Origin: Symsagittifera roscoffensis
Taxonomy: Eukaryota > Xenacoelomorpha > Acoela > Convolutidae
Length of the DNA stretch: 60,000 bases
NCBI RefSeq assembly: GCF_963678635.1
Contig: NC_087065.1
Span: 6,845,209-6,905,208 of the forward strand
Direction of reading: 5' to 3'
The notes under the pieces: generated by a model
Database searches by the model: none
The model's input: only the letters and a program-made list of their open reading frames with translations
Told to the model about the DNA's origin: nothing
Shown: in pieces, positions 22,489 through 33,914 of the stretch
Layout of the letters: every line of letters begins with the position of its first letter
Numbering within the stretch: position 1 is the first letter of the stretch
Made by a program: the position numbers and the translations under genes

Positions 22489-24072
22489 GCACAGGCAAGG
22501 CAGAGGAAAAGATTTGACAAGAAAGCAGCTGGTGCAAAAGCTTATTCGGTAGGGGACTACGTATGGGTATTTCAGAACGTCATACCACCGAAAGGAACGA
22601 AAAAGCTCCTAAAAAAGTGGAGCGGACCCTTCATGATTACGGAGGTGCACCAGGAGGGACGCTTTTATAGACTCAGTACTGACCGAGCCGCTCATTACAA
22701 AAATATTAAGCCACCCAATCCATCGACAAAAGACTGGTGTATACCTGCAGACATGGAAGAAGGGGATTATCTAATGTTGGACCTTGCTTGTGAGGTCAAT
22801 GAGAAGGGCACTAGGGAAAAGAACAATGGGAATGAAGTCATAGAGGGAGGAACAAGTACACCACTGAACCTGGATCCAAATGAGGTGATTGAAGCAGACG
22901 ATGAAACTTTACCCTACGCAGAAGAGGACTGGCAAGACCCTGAACAAAGGGAGGTTCCCATGAACTTGGAACCGGATCTTCCGTTCACGATACAGACTCG
23001 ACAGAATGACAGGGCAAGATCCAAGAGGAAATATAACCCTTACGGCGACGATTTTGTAGTGGACAGGATAGACCTAAAGAAGATAGAGGAAGAAGTGGTG
23101 GGTCTAGAAGGAATAGCCGTGTCACAAGACATCGACATAGTAGATGACAACGACCAGGAATGGATCGAGGACCGGTCGAAACCCGAAGTAGAATTCGACG
23201 ACGAGCAACAGGAGTCCTACGAACAAGAGTTGACAAATCTGGGTGTCTTGGAGTGGCTGAACGAATTGATGTCGGACCCAAAGGAGACCAGTGTCACGAT
23301 TCAAGATGTAGATCGCGAAAGCATGAAATACACGAAGACCGAAAGAGATGATACTTCCTGGGCTGCCCAGGAAGGGCAACTACTCATTCCGGCTTCAAAC
23401 CTCGACTTGATATCCGTTATGCGATCGGCGGGGACGTCGATGGATATTTTTGTCCGGGGAGTGGGGGTAGGACTTACCCACACTGAAAATTTATTAAGAA
23501 AAAAATTAAGAAAAGCAAGAGAGACAGGGGATTTAGAAGCAGAAACAAGCGAAGAACCAAAGAAAGCTGACATAGGGAGGGCAGTTGAGTCATATTTTAA
23601 CTTACCAAATGAATGTTCTAGTAGCATAATATTAACAGATAGCGATTTCATTCTCACAAATAGAACAAGTGCGATAGCAATCACAGCGGACATGAGTTTA
23701 AGGACAGCGTTAGCGGCAGATTTTAAGAGAGAATATAAAAAGATAGAATTCCTTTGGAAGCAAAGACCAGAAATAGGGGGCGTACCAGCCTTGCCTCCGG
23801 CGGCGTCACAGATACCGGGAAATTACCTATGCTTCTTAGTGGCACGGGCGACGGAGAAGCGGCACGTGGACCCGGAAAACTCAGTCTTGTCCTTGACGAG
23901 ATTGAGAGACTTTCTCATGGAAAGGGATGTGAAGGAGCTTTCGCTTCCAGTGTATGATCCGAACAGAGGGCGACTGCATCCTCGGGAACTGTAAGCGCTC
24001 ATACACGTAATCTTCTCCGATACTAATATACAAGTACACTTACATAAAAAAAATTACTTAAGTATAGGCTGA
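22489..24072 (+). pseudogene. integrase C-terminal domain and macro-domain-like tail
   Basis: An open frame (22489-23994, ATG at 22633) begins with the integrase C-terminal GPY/F-type module: VGDYVWVFQNVIPPKG and KKWSGPFMITEVHQEGRFYRL. About 270 acidic, low-complexity residues follow. The last 150 residues resemble a macro domain (ADP-ribose-binding fold): AIAITADMSLRTALAADFKR, then YLCFLVARAT, then a helix and VKELSLPVYDPNRG. A TAA at 23992 interrupts it. The same frame continues ALIHVIFSDTNIQVHL to a TGA at 24070, matching the final helix and strand of that fold. The typical glycine-rich ligand loop is not obvious, so binding is uncertain. The macro call is inference from the pattern of strands and helices. 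Confidence 0.65.
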
Positions 24073-24457
24073 GTTGAGGTAACATGCAAGAGGGTGTCAG
24101 ACTAAATTATGTGTAGTGTGTGATATGTGTGCTATGTTATGTTATGTGTTATGTTATTACGATCCTGGGTAAGAAGGAGTTAGTGACCTTGAACAACTGA
24201 AAAACGATCTTAGGAATAGATCCAAAGTTTGACTGTCCAATCTTAGGTCGAGTTCCAAAATTTTATTGACCGATTGATTTTAATAAATTTTAGGATCAAA
24301 ATCTTTTTATCTGACTGTTTTAAATAATTTTAACGAGAAGTTAAGGTGAAACGGACAAGTGTGATATTCGTGACCTCTTTTCTAGATCCTGATTGATCAT
24401 TTAATTACTCACTTGAGTCAAATAATTGAATCAAATTGAATCGAACCTGAAAATAGA
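24073..24457. other. spacer within the element, no gene
   Basis: Noncoding stretch between the pol tail and the downstream ORF. It includes a short run of TATGT-like repeats near 24120-24160. No RNA fold or regulatory motif is recognised. Confidence 0.5.
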
Positions 24458-24901
24458 ATGGATAACTTCAACTTGGATGAATTGATAGACCTGGCAGAGG
24501 CATATGAAGGACCGATGGTAGATGCGATCTATCGTCGGCTAATGGATCGAGACTTCGCTCTGGAGGACCCAGAGGTTGTCATGTTGCTGAACGCCCTGAT
24601 AAACATCTTAGGGCATGACAACCGTGGGGACCTCCCCACGGAAGTCCTATTGATGGCAGCATACGGAGAGAGGGGAGTACTAGACCGCCCGATCATGAGA
24701 GTAATGAGGTGGAGAAACGGGGCTCTCTCAGAGAGTGACTTGGCGAACGAGCCTGGATTGGGAAGTTCTATGACTTATCAACCAGGTGAGATGCCTTTGA
24801 CCTCCAAGCCCAAGCCTGGGCTGAGGAGAATGCATCAAGAGATGAACAGCGAGGCTGCCTCGTCTAGTTCACCACTGAGAATAGCTGAATCATGCAAATA
24901 A
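24458..24901 (+). CDS. 147-aa ORF downstream of pol, unknown function
   Basis: The ATG at 24458 has a favourable context (A at -3, G at +4). The product starts MDNFNLDELIDLAEAYEG, is acidic and helical in its first half, and ends in a Pro/Ser-rich segment. Base composition matches the element, not the AT-rich DNA that begins right after its stop. It lies where a third ORF (envelope or accessory) could sit, but has no signal peptide, membrane segment or known motif. It may be an accessory gene of the element or a 3'-truncated piece of a larger protein. Confidence 0.5.
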   Translation: MDNFNLDELIDLAEAYEGPMVDAIYRRLMDRDFALEDPEVVMLLNALINILGHDNRGDLPTEVLLMAAYGERGVLDRPIMRVMRWRNGALSESDLANEPGLGSSMTYQPGEMPLTSKPKPGLRRMHQEMNSEAASSSSPLRIAESCK

Positions 24902-27129
24902 ATCAAACCATTCGCCTTTATCGCCATTTTTTAATTTCTCGTTATTTGTCGAGGCTTATCCACAATTTTCAAAAAACTTATTTTTATCTCATCCCAACTT
25001 AACTTAATTTAAATCTGAATCATTTATCAGTAAATGTACACATCAAGAAAAATGGGGAAGTAAATAACCGAAACCCAAAGAAAAGGAACATATTTGGGTG
25101 TTTTAACTAGCTCAATAGTTTTTTTATGACAAATTGTTGCTATTCAACGAAATAAAAAAAAACACACTAAAACCAAGCTTCAACGTCAATCACATTGCAA
25201 AAACACCAAATTTTAGATGCATCTTTTTTTATGTTTCACAATAAAACTGAAGCTAAATCATTGACACATCCTTTAAGGTTTCATTTAAAAGCTCAAGCTT
25301 TAGAAATTGATTTTTACCCACTTAATTTTGGAGTTTTACTCATATGGTGAAACGTTTCAAAAAAATAAGGTAATTTTGTCAAATAATAAAGCTTTGTTCA
25401 TAGTTCTGGGTAGAACAGAAAAGTTTTAACTAGTAAAACCCAAATTCGGAAACTAAAAGCCAAAAAGCTGGCCTTAAATCGTAAGTTATTGCTATTTCCA
25501 GGTTTCAAAACACAAAAAACTAGTTTTTTAGTTTTTGGTCTCACAACTGAGCTTCGAATTCCTTGCTTTGACAATTTAGAAAAAACAATTGGTGTTAGAT
25601 CTCACTAAACCGATTTGAGAACTTGATTGCTAAGGCTGAAACGCAGGTTTCGGAATTGGTGTTTTCAGTTTTAGACACAAAAATTTGCGTTACATTTCCA
25701 AATGTTTGGAAAAAAGGACATAATAGAAATCTTTAGTTCGCTAACCAACTTTCAAACTCAACAAACTTCAAGTAGATGCTAATTTGAGCCCACAAACTAA
25801 TAGTTACATCCCTTTTAATTGGTATTTTGGGTCAAAATTGTAATTTTTTTGAAAAAATAGTGCTGAAATAGACAGGGTTAGAAATGCCAACCTAGATTTT
25901 CAATTGCAAAGTTCCAAGCAGACTACAGTCTCTTTTTTCAAAATCATAGTTACAGCCCCTAAAACCTATTTTTCTAAAATCAAAATTTTGGTTTTGAATG
26001 GTTTTGAAATTAATAAACTGGTTCATGAGTCTAAATTACGCTTTTACAGCTAACAAAAACCAAATTTTTTTTATAAAGTACGAGGTATGAGAGAGTTTTT
26101 GGTATTTCGAAAATTAGGTTTAAGACGTCAAAAAATTAGTTTTTTTTTGTTTCGAAAACTTTTGCATGATAAAGGAAAACCAAAAACACTATGTCAGCAG
26201 CTATAATTTCAGGTTTCAGATTATAGTTTTGGTGCAAAACAAATTCAATTCTTTTGCAAAAATCTTTGATAAAAAATATGGTTTTATGCCAATAAGAACC
26301 TCGAAAAGAAAGAAACTAGGTCTCTCATTGTGAAAAAAGCCAAAGTCAACAGTAAATTTTACACAAACAAAGATTCTATTTTCAGCTAAAGCTTCGGGAC
26401 AAAAAAATTACAATTCTAAAAAAAAAGTAATTTTTTTGGCAATTTACTGCTGATAATTTTTTGCATTAAGCGACAAATTCTAGGACGTTTTCAAAACCCT
26501 ATCCCAAACTATTATAAAAACTGATCTTGCTCAGAAAAACAAATTAGTTACCGTCAAAAAATTTTGTCAAAAGATTTCGAAACTGACATCAGCACAAAAA
26601 ATTTAAAATTTTGTTTAGGAAGGAAAGCCTCCAAAACTATAAAATTCATATTACTGAAACTGAAAAAGGTTTTATAAGTATATTTTCAAAACACCCTAAT
26701 GACGGTAAACATGAGTTATATGTTCTTTTTTGACGATACACTCCAAAAACAGACACAGTTCATTTGCAAAAGATTACAAAATAAAATCAATTGAATACCA
26801 CAAGAAAGATTAATTGCTTCACTTCTAATTGTTTTTTAAAATCATTCCGGCGTTCAAATCCAAAAAAAGAAAAATTTTCTTCTTAGTAGAAATCAACTTT
26901 TTCCACACGAAGATCTGAACTACCCAAAATTATTTTTGTTACAAATTGGTTAAGTTTTAGGATTCATTATTCTTAAGAATATGTTAATTTTTTAAGTTTT
27001 CTTGCTTATCTAATCAAATGGTTACAATTACAAAATGCTCCAAATTACTTTGTTCATTTTATATCAGGTGAATACAAGATCATTTTATTGAAAACTAAAT
27101 AATCCAACAAAATAAATGGTTTGACATGC
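24902..27129. other. AT-rich noncoding DNA, nothing recognised
   Basis: More than 2 kb without an open frame above 60 codons. It is rich in short AAAACCAAA-like words and T-runs. No transposon motif was seen in any frame. Confidence 0.6.
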
Positions 27130-28780
27130 AAAAGGCTCAAGTCACCATTTTGCAATCTGTCCGAATATCTGAACAGGAATAATCACGAATTAAATATTCT
27201 TTTCTGCAGCGAAACCCCAGAATTATTTCATTTCTGAAAAACTTAACAGTCTTTATTGAAGGTTTGATAAATCCAACAAAATATCATAATCAATTTCCAA
27301 AAAAACTCAAAAAACCAAAAACAAATTAGTAAAATCTCACAAATCATCCTTACACAAAAAATCCAAGCCTTTATTTTTTGAAAGCCAAAGCTGAAAAAAA
27401 AAAAACAAAATTGGCGAAGTTAGTCGCATATCCAGACTTAGCTCTCAAAAATATTACAGGAATAGACCAAGATGAAAAAGCAAGAGAATTTTTTGTTGTA
27501 GTAGAGAAATGGATATCGTTTTACTGAGGCAATCGACCAGATTTCTAGGAGACAATAAGTTTCAAATTAGATCAAATAACTTCGATGGTTCTCGATCTGA
27601 AAATTTTCGATCAATGATTTATTGACAAAAATAACCAAAACCATCAAAAAAATTTTTTAACAAAAAACTACAATAAAAATAGTAACGGAAACAATTCTAT
27701 TACCAAATTAAACCAAGGACCAGACATTTGTAAAAAACCAAACAGCAGTGAACCCGCGACAAAAAAATCTCAATTTAAACTAACCAAACAAGAAATGGGA
27801 CCAGATTTAAGAATCCAATTATAACATTATCAAAAAGAATTATAGTCAAGTCGTTATTGATAGGAGATACCTAAGCACAATAACCAATATAAGTCAATAC
27901 TCATACCCATTAGACCCAATAGTAAAGCTCCTCGTAGTCCTAAGCCTAGAAGAAAATTCTTCACAAAGAGTAATTTATACTCCGCATATAATCAAATAAT
28001 CCTAACTGAGAAAACACAACAATCAAAAAGTTTTTTAATTGACTTCAAACAAAACAATGTTAAGCAACTTTTCTACGGATTATTTAGTCTACCAAACGTT
28101 TTTAGTAGAATAAAATTTTTTTTGACCTTAATGAAAAAAATCAAGTAAAAACGTTTATAGACAATGCCAAGATGCAATCAAAAACAATAGAAAAATGGTT
28201 CGACATTAATTTTGCATAACCTGACTTTTTGAGGAAATCAGGACTAAAAGCTCAACCAAAAAAAATCAAAACTGCCAGTAAGCAGGGTACAGTCTATATA
28301 CCATATATTGAAAAACAGTTAGAAAACAACCAGTTAAAACAAAGTAAATGATCTCACAGAAAACAAAAGAGATGCAATGTAAGTCCTAGGTTGTTAGGGT
28401 TTTATAGCATGCATATAAAGAGCTTGAACTTTTTCAAATGCTTTTATGATATGATACGAAAAGATACAACTTTTAAATGGAACTCAGATCCAGAAAACCT
28501 GTTTGAAGACAAAAGAAAGAATAAGCTCAGACACAGTTTTCCCAACACCAATTACCATATATCGTTTCCAAGTACAAAAAGACTCCTCATCATAAGGAAT
28601 AGTTTAAATACTATTACAAGAACTCTCCGAAGGGAAACGTATTATATCATTCATTTCAAGAGTATATTATCAAAAGGAGCAGACATTGTCAAAACAGATG
28701 GAGATTTTTTTGCTAATCTAAAAAAGTAGCCTTATTTAAAAAGTGCTCTAATTTTATGACTAGTTTTCATCAGCTAAATA
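27130..28780 (+). mobile_element. degenerate Gypsy copy 1 (gag trace and reverse transcriptase)
   Basis: The left part (27130-27560) matches 28850-29290 and 31690-31930, so it belongs to a family with three copies here. The right part holds reverse transcriptase remnants. Frame changes and stops are frequent. The unit stops abruptly before the next copy begins near 28850. Confidence 0.65.
27836..28729 (+). pseudogene. reverse transcriptase remnant, copy 1
   Basis: Recognisable fragments in several frames: SQYSYPLDPIVKLL (27890 region), QLFYGLFSLPNVFSR (28065-28109, the GLxxxPxxFxR block) and TFIDNAKMQSKT (28151), where the second catalytic Asp of the xIDD motif has become Asn. At 28391 an ORF contains LGFYSMHIKSLNFFKCFYDM and FKWNSD, typical of the thumb and RT-RNase H connection. 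No single frame covers it. Confidence 0.7.
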
Positions 28781-29717
28781 CAACAGTATTCAATTCGAAA
28801 CAAAAGAAAAACAAACTCAAAAAATTTATATAATAAGTTACGTACTTCCAAAATATTCAAGTCACCGTTTTTATTCTGTCCGAACATCCAAACAGAAATA
28901 ATGACAAAATATTCAATTTTTTTTCCGTAGCGCAACCCCAGAAACATCTTCTCTACTAAAACAAATTAACCTTCCTTTTAAAACTTTTGATATAACCAAC
29001 AAAAAGTTATCATCAAACCCAATAAAGATTAAAAAAATTTTAAAAAAATTACTCAAATCTTGCAAATCATCAAAACACAAAAATCTAAGCCTTTATTTAC
29101 TAAAAGCTAAAGTGAAAAAAAAACACATATGGCGAAGGTAGTCGCATATCCAGATTTAGCTCTCAAAAATTTACAGGATGAAGATGCAAGATAATACAGA
29201 AATAGATAGCATTTTACTTAGGCGCTTGACCAGATATCTGGGCGACACTTGACAGTTTTACAGTTTTAAATTAATTCAAAAACTTTTGATGGTTCTCGAT
29301 CTCAAAATTTGTGATCACAAATTTATTCAGAAAAATAACCAAAACCATCAAATTTTTTGCTTAACAAAAAAACTACAAAAAAATAGGAACGGAAGCAATT
29401 CTATCCCCAACAGAAGTAGAAGACCAGACAACTAAAGAAAACAATACCAACACAGACCCGACGATAAAAAAAAGTCCAATTTACAACAACCAAATAAGAT
29501 CCCTTAGACATTCAAAAACACCTTCCAAGGATAAAAGTGGAGATAAAAACCCTACTGTGTACTTTAGTGTCACTAAATTTTGTGGTTCCAACAGCGATGA
29601 TGAAGGCGAAGATTTCCTTTTAAATTAGAACAAGATTAAAAATCCCAATTGTAGATTGTTCTATATCAAGATCGCAGAAAAAAATAAAAAATAAAAATTA
29701 ACGGCCAGGAAAACTAA

Positions 29718-29750
29718 TTTGTAATAGATACTGGAGCAGTGTGTTCACAT
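29718..29750 (+). pseudogene. aspartic protease active-site remnant, copy 2
   Basis: Reads FVIDTGAVCSH, a retropepsin active-site block with the catalytic DTG intact. The surrounding frame is broken within a few tens of codons on each side. Confidence 0.7.
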
Positions 29751-30109
29751 TGAACAATTGAAATTACTTAGTATACGCAAAAACACAAATTAGAACATTT
29801 ACCAAATCGTTACCAACTTATAAACAATCGAATTAATAGACAAAAAATTAAAAAGTTGGGATAGACCGATTTTGGTGCCAATTTTGATAGTAAAAAAAGA
29901 CTATTCTGTAAAAAAAGAGCATGGGTTGCGGCCATAGACGGATGTAATATTAAAACATTAGGCATTGATTTCTCTCTTATTCAAATAAATCTATCATTTT
30001 TTCAACATCGAAACTAGAACCTAAACTGTGTTCAGAAGTATCAGTCGCTATCAGCTGTATAAAAGGCGTAAAACACGAAAAAACCACGAATAGTAGATAA
30101 CCACGAAAG

Positions 30110-30360
30110 GATACAGTGCCTTTTCCTTTTCATACTGTACCAAAAGATTATGAACGACCAATTAATCCTTCATCATAATGAAAAAGAACAATGTATAATT
30201 GTAGTAAATATATTTTTTGGGGTCATCCCATTATATCCGGTAGCTAATATTACAGCTATTGAACCAAGAAAAATTTTTCAAAAATTCATCTTCGCATTTT
30301 TTTTTCCTATGAACTGGTTTATGATAAAGAAACGGTTTTGTCAACAAAGGTTTCACTAAT
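30110..30360 (+). pseudogene. integrase core remnant, copy 2
   Basis: FLFHTVPKDYERPINPS-like sequence corresponds to the strand with the first catalytic Asp. The following ORF at 30150 keeps VVNIFFGVIPLYPV and ends in PMNWFMIKK. It aligns with 32940-33190 in copy 3. The Asp region is altered and no later catalytic block is present. Confidence 0.6.
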
Positions 30361-30689
30361 ATGTTTCATAGGATTGAAAGCGCTCTAAGAACCGCAAAAA
30401 AAACTTACAGTTTTAAATTAGAACAAATCATTTTGTGGATTCTCGATCTCAAACTTTTCGATCAATGATTTATGGACAAAAATAACTGAAACCATCAAAA
30501 TTTTTATTTGACAAAAAAAAACTACAATAAAAATAAAAACGGAAGAATTTTTTCCCCAAATGAAACAAAAGACCAGACATTTGTAGACAACAATGTAACA
30601 CCGACCCCACGACAAAAAATTTTCAACTCAATCTAAGCAAACAAGAAATGGGATCAGAATTTAAAAATCTAATTATAACAGTATCGAAG

Positions 30690-31563
30690 TGAAAAATAGT
30701 CAAGTCGTTAATGATAGGACATACCTAAGCTCAAAAACTATTTTAAGCTAATATTCATAGCAATTAGACCCAATAGGAAAGCTCCTCGTAATCGTAAGAA
30801 TAAAGGAAAATTCTTCACAAAGAGTGATTTATGCTTCGCATATAATCAAATAATCTTAACTGAGAAAACAACAATCAACAAGCATTGTAATTGGCTCCAA
30901 ACAAAGCAATGTTAAGCAATTTTTCTACGGATTATGTAGTCTACTAAACGTTTCTAGTAGAACAAAAATTTTTTTGCACTTAATGAAAAAAATCAAGTAA
31001 ATACGTTTATAGACGATACCATGATGCAAGCGAAAATGATAGGAAAAAGTGTTCGACATTAAATTTGCATAACATGACTTTTTAGGGAAATCAGGACTAA
31101 AAGCTCAACTAAAAAAGTCCAAAATGTCCGTAAGTAGGGTAGTGTCTATATAACATGAATTAAAAAAAGTTGGAAAACAAAAAGTTAAAAAAAGTAAATA
31201 ATCTCAAAGCATTAAAATCCCCAGATAACAAAAAAAATGTAATGAAAGTCTTAGGTTGTTAGGGCTTTATAGCATCCATATCATCAATTTAAGTGTTTTT
31301 CATTGCTTTTAAGATAAGATACGAAACGATTCAAATTTTAAATGGACATCAGATCACGAAAAATTGTTCGAAGACATGAAAGAAAGAATAAGCGCAGACA
31401 CAGTTTTAGCAAACACCAGATATCGTTTCCAAGTAGAAAAAGACTCCTTATCAATAGTAATAGTTTAAACACTGGTACAAGAACTCTCCGAAGGGAAACG
31501 TATTATATCATTCATTTCAAGCGTATACTACCAAGAGGAGCAGACACTGTCGAAAACAGATAG
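30690..31563 (+). pseudogene. reverse transcriptase remnant, copy 2
   Basis: Parallel to copy 1. It retains TFIDD at 31003-31017 (both aspartates present) and the later LNTGTRTLRRETYYIIHFKR stretch at about 31465. Stops and frameshifts separate the blocks. Confidence 0.65.
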
Positions 31564-32330
31564 AGATTTTTTAAATTAGCTACATTTACAAAATGCTCTA
31601 GTTTTTTATGATTAATTTTAATCAACTAAATACAACAGTATTCAATTCAAAACAAAAGAAACATTTATCTGATTTGTTACGTACACCCAAAATACTCGAG
31701 TCACCATTTTTATTCTGTCCGAACATCCAAACAGAAATAGTGACGGAATAATTAATTTTTTCCGCAGCGCAACCCCAGAAATATTTTCTTTTCTGAAAAA
31801 ATTGACCGTCCTCTTAGATTTTTTGATAGATCAAGACGAAGATGCAAGAGATTTTTCTTGTTGTAGTAGAGGAATATATAGCATTTTACTTAGGCGCTCG
31901 ACCAGATATCTGGGCGACACTTGACAGTTTTACAGTTTTAGTTTGGAACAAATAATTTTGATGGTCCTTAATTTATTGACAGAAAAAAATCAAAATTTTT
32001 CTTTAATAAAAAACGACAATAAAAATAGGAACGGAAGCACTTCTGTCCCCAGTAGAGACAGAAGACCTTAACAATACCAACACATAACCCACGACAAAAA
32101 AAAACAATTTACAACAGCCAAACAAGGTCCCTTAGTGATTCAAAATCATCTTCTAGAGATTAAAGTGGAGAAAAAAATCCTAAGGGTCACCAAATTTTGT
32201 GGGTGCAATAGCAATGATAAAGGCGAGGATTTTCTTTTAAATTAGAACAAGTATAAAATACCAATTGAAGATTGATCTATATCAGGAACCCGTCGGGGAC
32301 AAAAACGAAAATAACGGCGTGGAAAACTAA

Positions 32331-32363
32331 TTTGTAGTAGAAACTGGAGCAGCGTCTTCATAT
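32331..32363 (+). pseudogene. aspartic protease active-site remnant, copy 3
   Basis: Reads FVVETGAASSY. The catalytic Asp of the copy 2 motif has become Glu, so the site is inactive. Confidence 0.65.
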
Positions 32364-32699
32364 TGAACAATTACCCTTTTTTAGTATACGCGAAAACACA
32401 AATTAGAACATTTATCAAAGTGTTACCAAATTAAAAACAATCAAAGTTAATGGAAAAAACTCAAAAAGTTGGGATATACCGATATAAGTGCAAATTTTGA
32501 TAGTAAAAAGACTATTCTGTAAAAAAAATAGAGCATGGGTTTTTGGCCATAGACTGTGTAAACTTAAAACATTAGGCATTGATTTTTTCTCTTATTCAAT
32601 TGAACATATCAATTTCTCAACACCGAATCTAGAACCTATACTGTACTCAGTCGCTATCAGCTGTATCAAAAGCATAAAACACCAGATAACCTCGAAATT

Positions 32700-33420
32700 A
32701 AAAAAGGATAAAATCTGTGTATATGTCGGTTGTCTTAAAACAAATGAAATTGGGCATACAGATCAACTAGCAGGTCATTGGGGACAAGACACAACAACTA
32801 TTGCAATCATAAAACTGTTTTTCTTTTGGCCAGGCATGAACAAATAGATAACCCAGATGATAGCAGACAATATCGGTTGCCAAAAAAATAAACACAAACG
32901 TTACGATTTAAACTAAGCATCCTTGGAACAATGGACAGATGTATTACCTTTTCTTTTTCATACTGTACCAATAGATCATAAAGGACCAATTAATCCTTCA
33001 TCATACGGTAAAGGAACAAGTATGGTTAAAGTAGATAAATTTTTCGGGTCGTCTAAGTATATCCGGTAGCGAATATTACAGCTATTGAACCATAAAAAAC
33101 TTTTAAAAAACTCATCTTCGCATTGGTATTTGCTCAAAAATGGTTGATGAAAAAAGAACGGTTTTTGAACAAAAAAGTTTCACAAGTACGTTTCTTGAAC
33201 AAGGAGTGACAGTTCTCCCAGAACTGCATATTCACCAAAAACGAAAGGCAAACGAGAAATTCAAAACAAGCATTTAGGATACAATCTCGAAAGATTTTGA
33301 AAAAGCAAAAAAAAGTTGGAGTGATCTAGCACCAAATTAGCTTTCGCTCAAAATACCACTATCAATGCAAGTACTGGATTGACACTTTGCTAAATTTTTT
33401 TGGGCAAAATTCCAAATACA
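32700..33420 (+). pseudogene. integrase remnant, copy 3
   Basis: The zinc-binding domain ends in AGHWGQDTTTIAIIKLFFFW and PGM (32770-32838). After a stop come QWTDVLPFLFHTVPIDHKGP (first catalytic Asp) and MVKVDKFFG. Near 33350 NTTINASTGLT corresponds to the conserved block after the catalytic Glu. The Glu block itself is not clear. Stops are scattered throughout. Confidence 0.75.
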
Positions 33421-33914
33421 GATTAGATCAAAACTAGGCTTACTTCAAAATTCGAAACTAAAACGCAACTCTTTTTTAATTTTTAGAAACATCATCAAAC
33501 AAAGCTATACAATCACTACTTCTACAGTTTGTCACTACAATTTGTATAATCGATGATACAGCTTACAAGAAAAATCTTGAACTAATGCAAAAATTCACAA
33601 ATCTTGGAATAAATATAAGCTGGAAAACCATAAGAATTGAGTCAAAAACTCTTCAGGAAGAACATTCTATAGAAAATGGCAAATCGAAAATTTACAGGAA
33701 TTAAGATCACGCGCCTTGTACGATCAGGAAAATTAACGAACTTGAATTATGAAAATAAGTGAATTCAAATCAAACAAAAAAAGAGAGCAGAAAAAATTGT
33801 CTGATTGTCTTTTTCTTAACCGAAGAAAAAGCAAAAGAGCTGGTAAATGACTATAAATCGAAATAGCAGTTATACAAATTTTTCTAGGAAAATCTAATTG
33901 AATCAAGGTCAATA

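Larger units (their letters stand above)
14121..24901 (+). mobile_element. Gypsy-type retrotransposon, unit B, internally deleted
   Basis: Starts with the same leader as unit A and continues past gag through nucleocapsid, protease, partial integrase, a macro-domain-like tail and a downstream ORF. Reverse transcriptase and RNase H are absent, so the copy cannot replicate on its own. Several in-frame stops and frame changes mark decay. It is visibly more GC-rich than the DNA on either side. The right boundary is set where coding sequence ends and AT-rich DNA begins. No 3' long terminal repeat matching the leader was found, so the 3' end may be truncated. Confidence 0.85.
28850..31630 (+). mobile_element. 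degenerate Gypsy copy 2, rearranged
   Basis: Order of remnants: gag trace, protease (29718), integrase core (about 30110-30360), then a gag-tail and reverse transcriptase block (30400-31563) like that of copy 1. Integrase before reverse transcriptase is not the normal Gypsy order, so this is a composite produced by recombination between copies. Its first 1.5 kb matches copy 3 at an offset of about 2840 bp. Confidence 0.65.
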
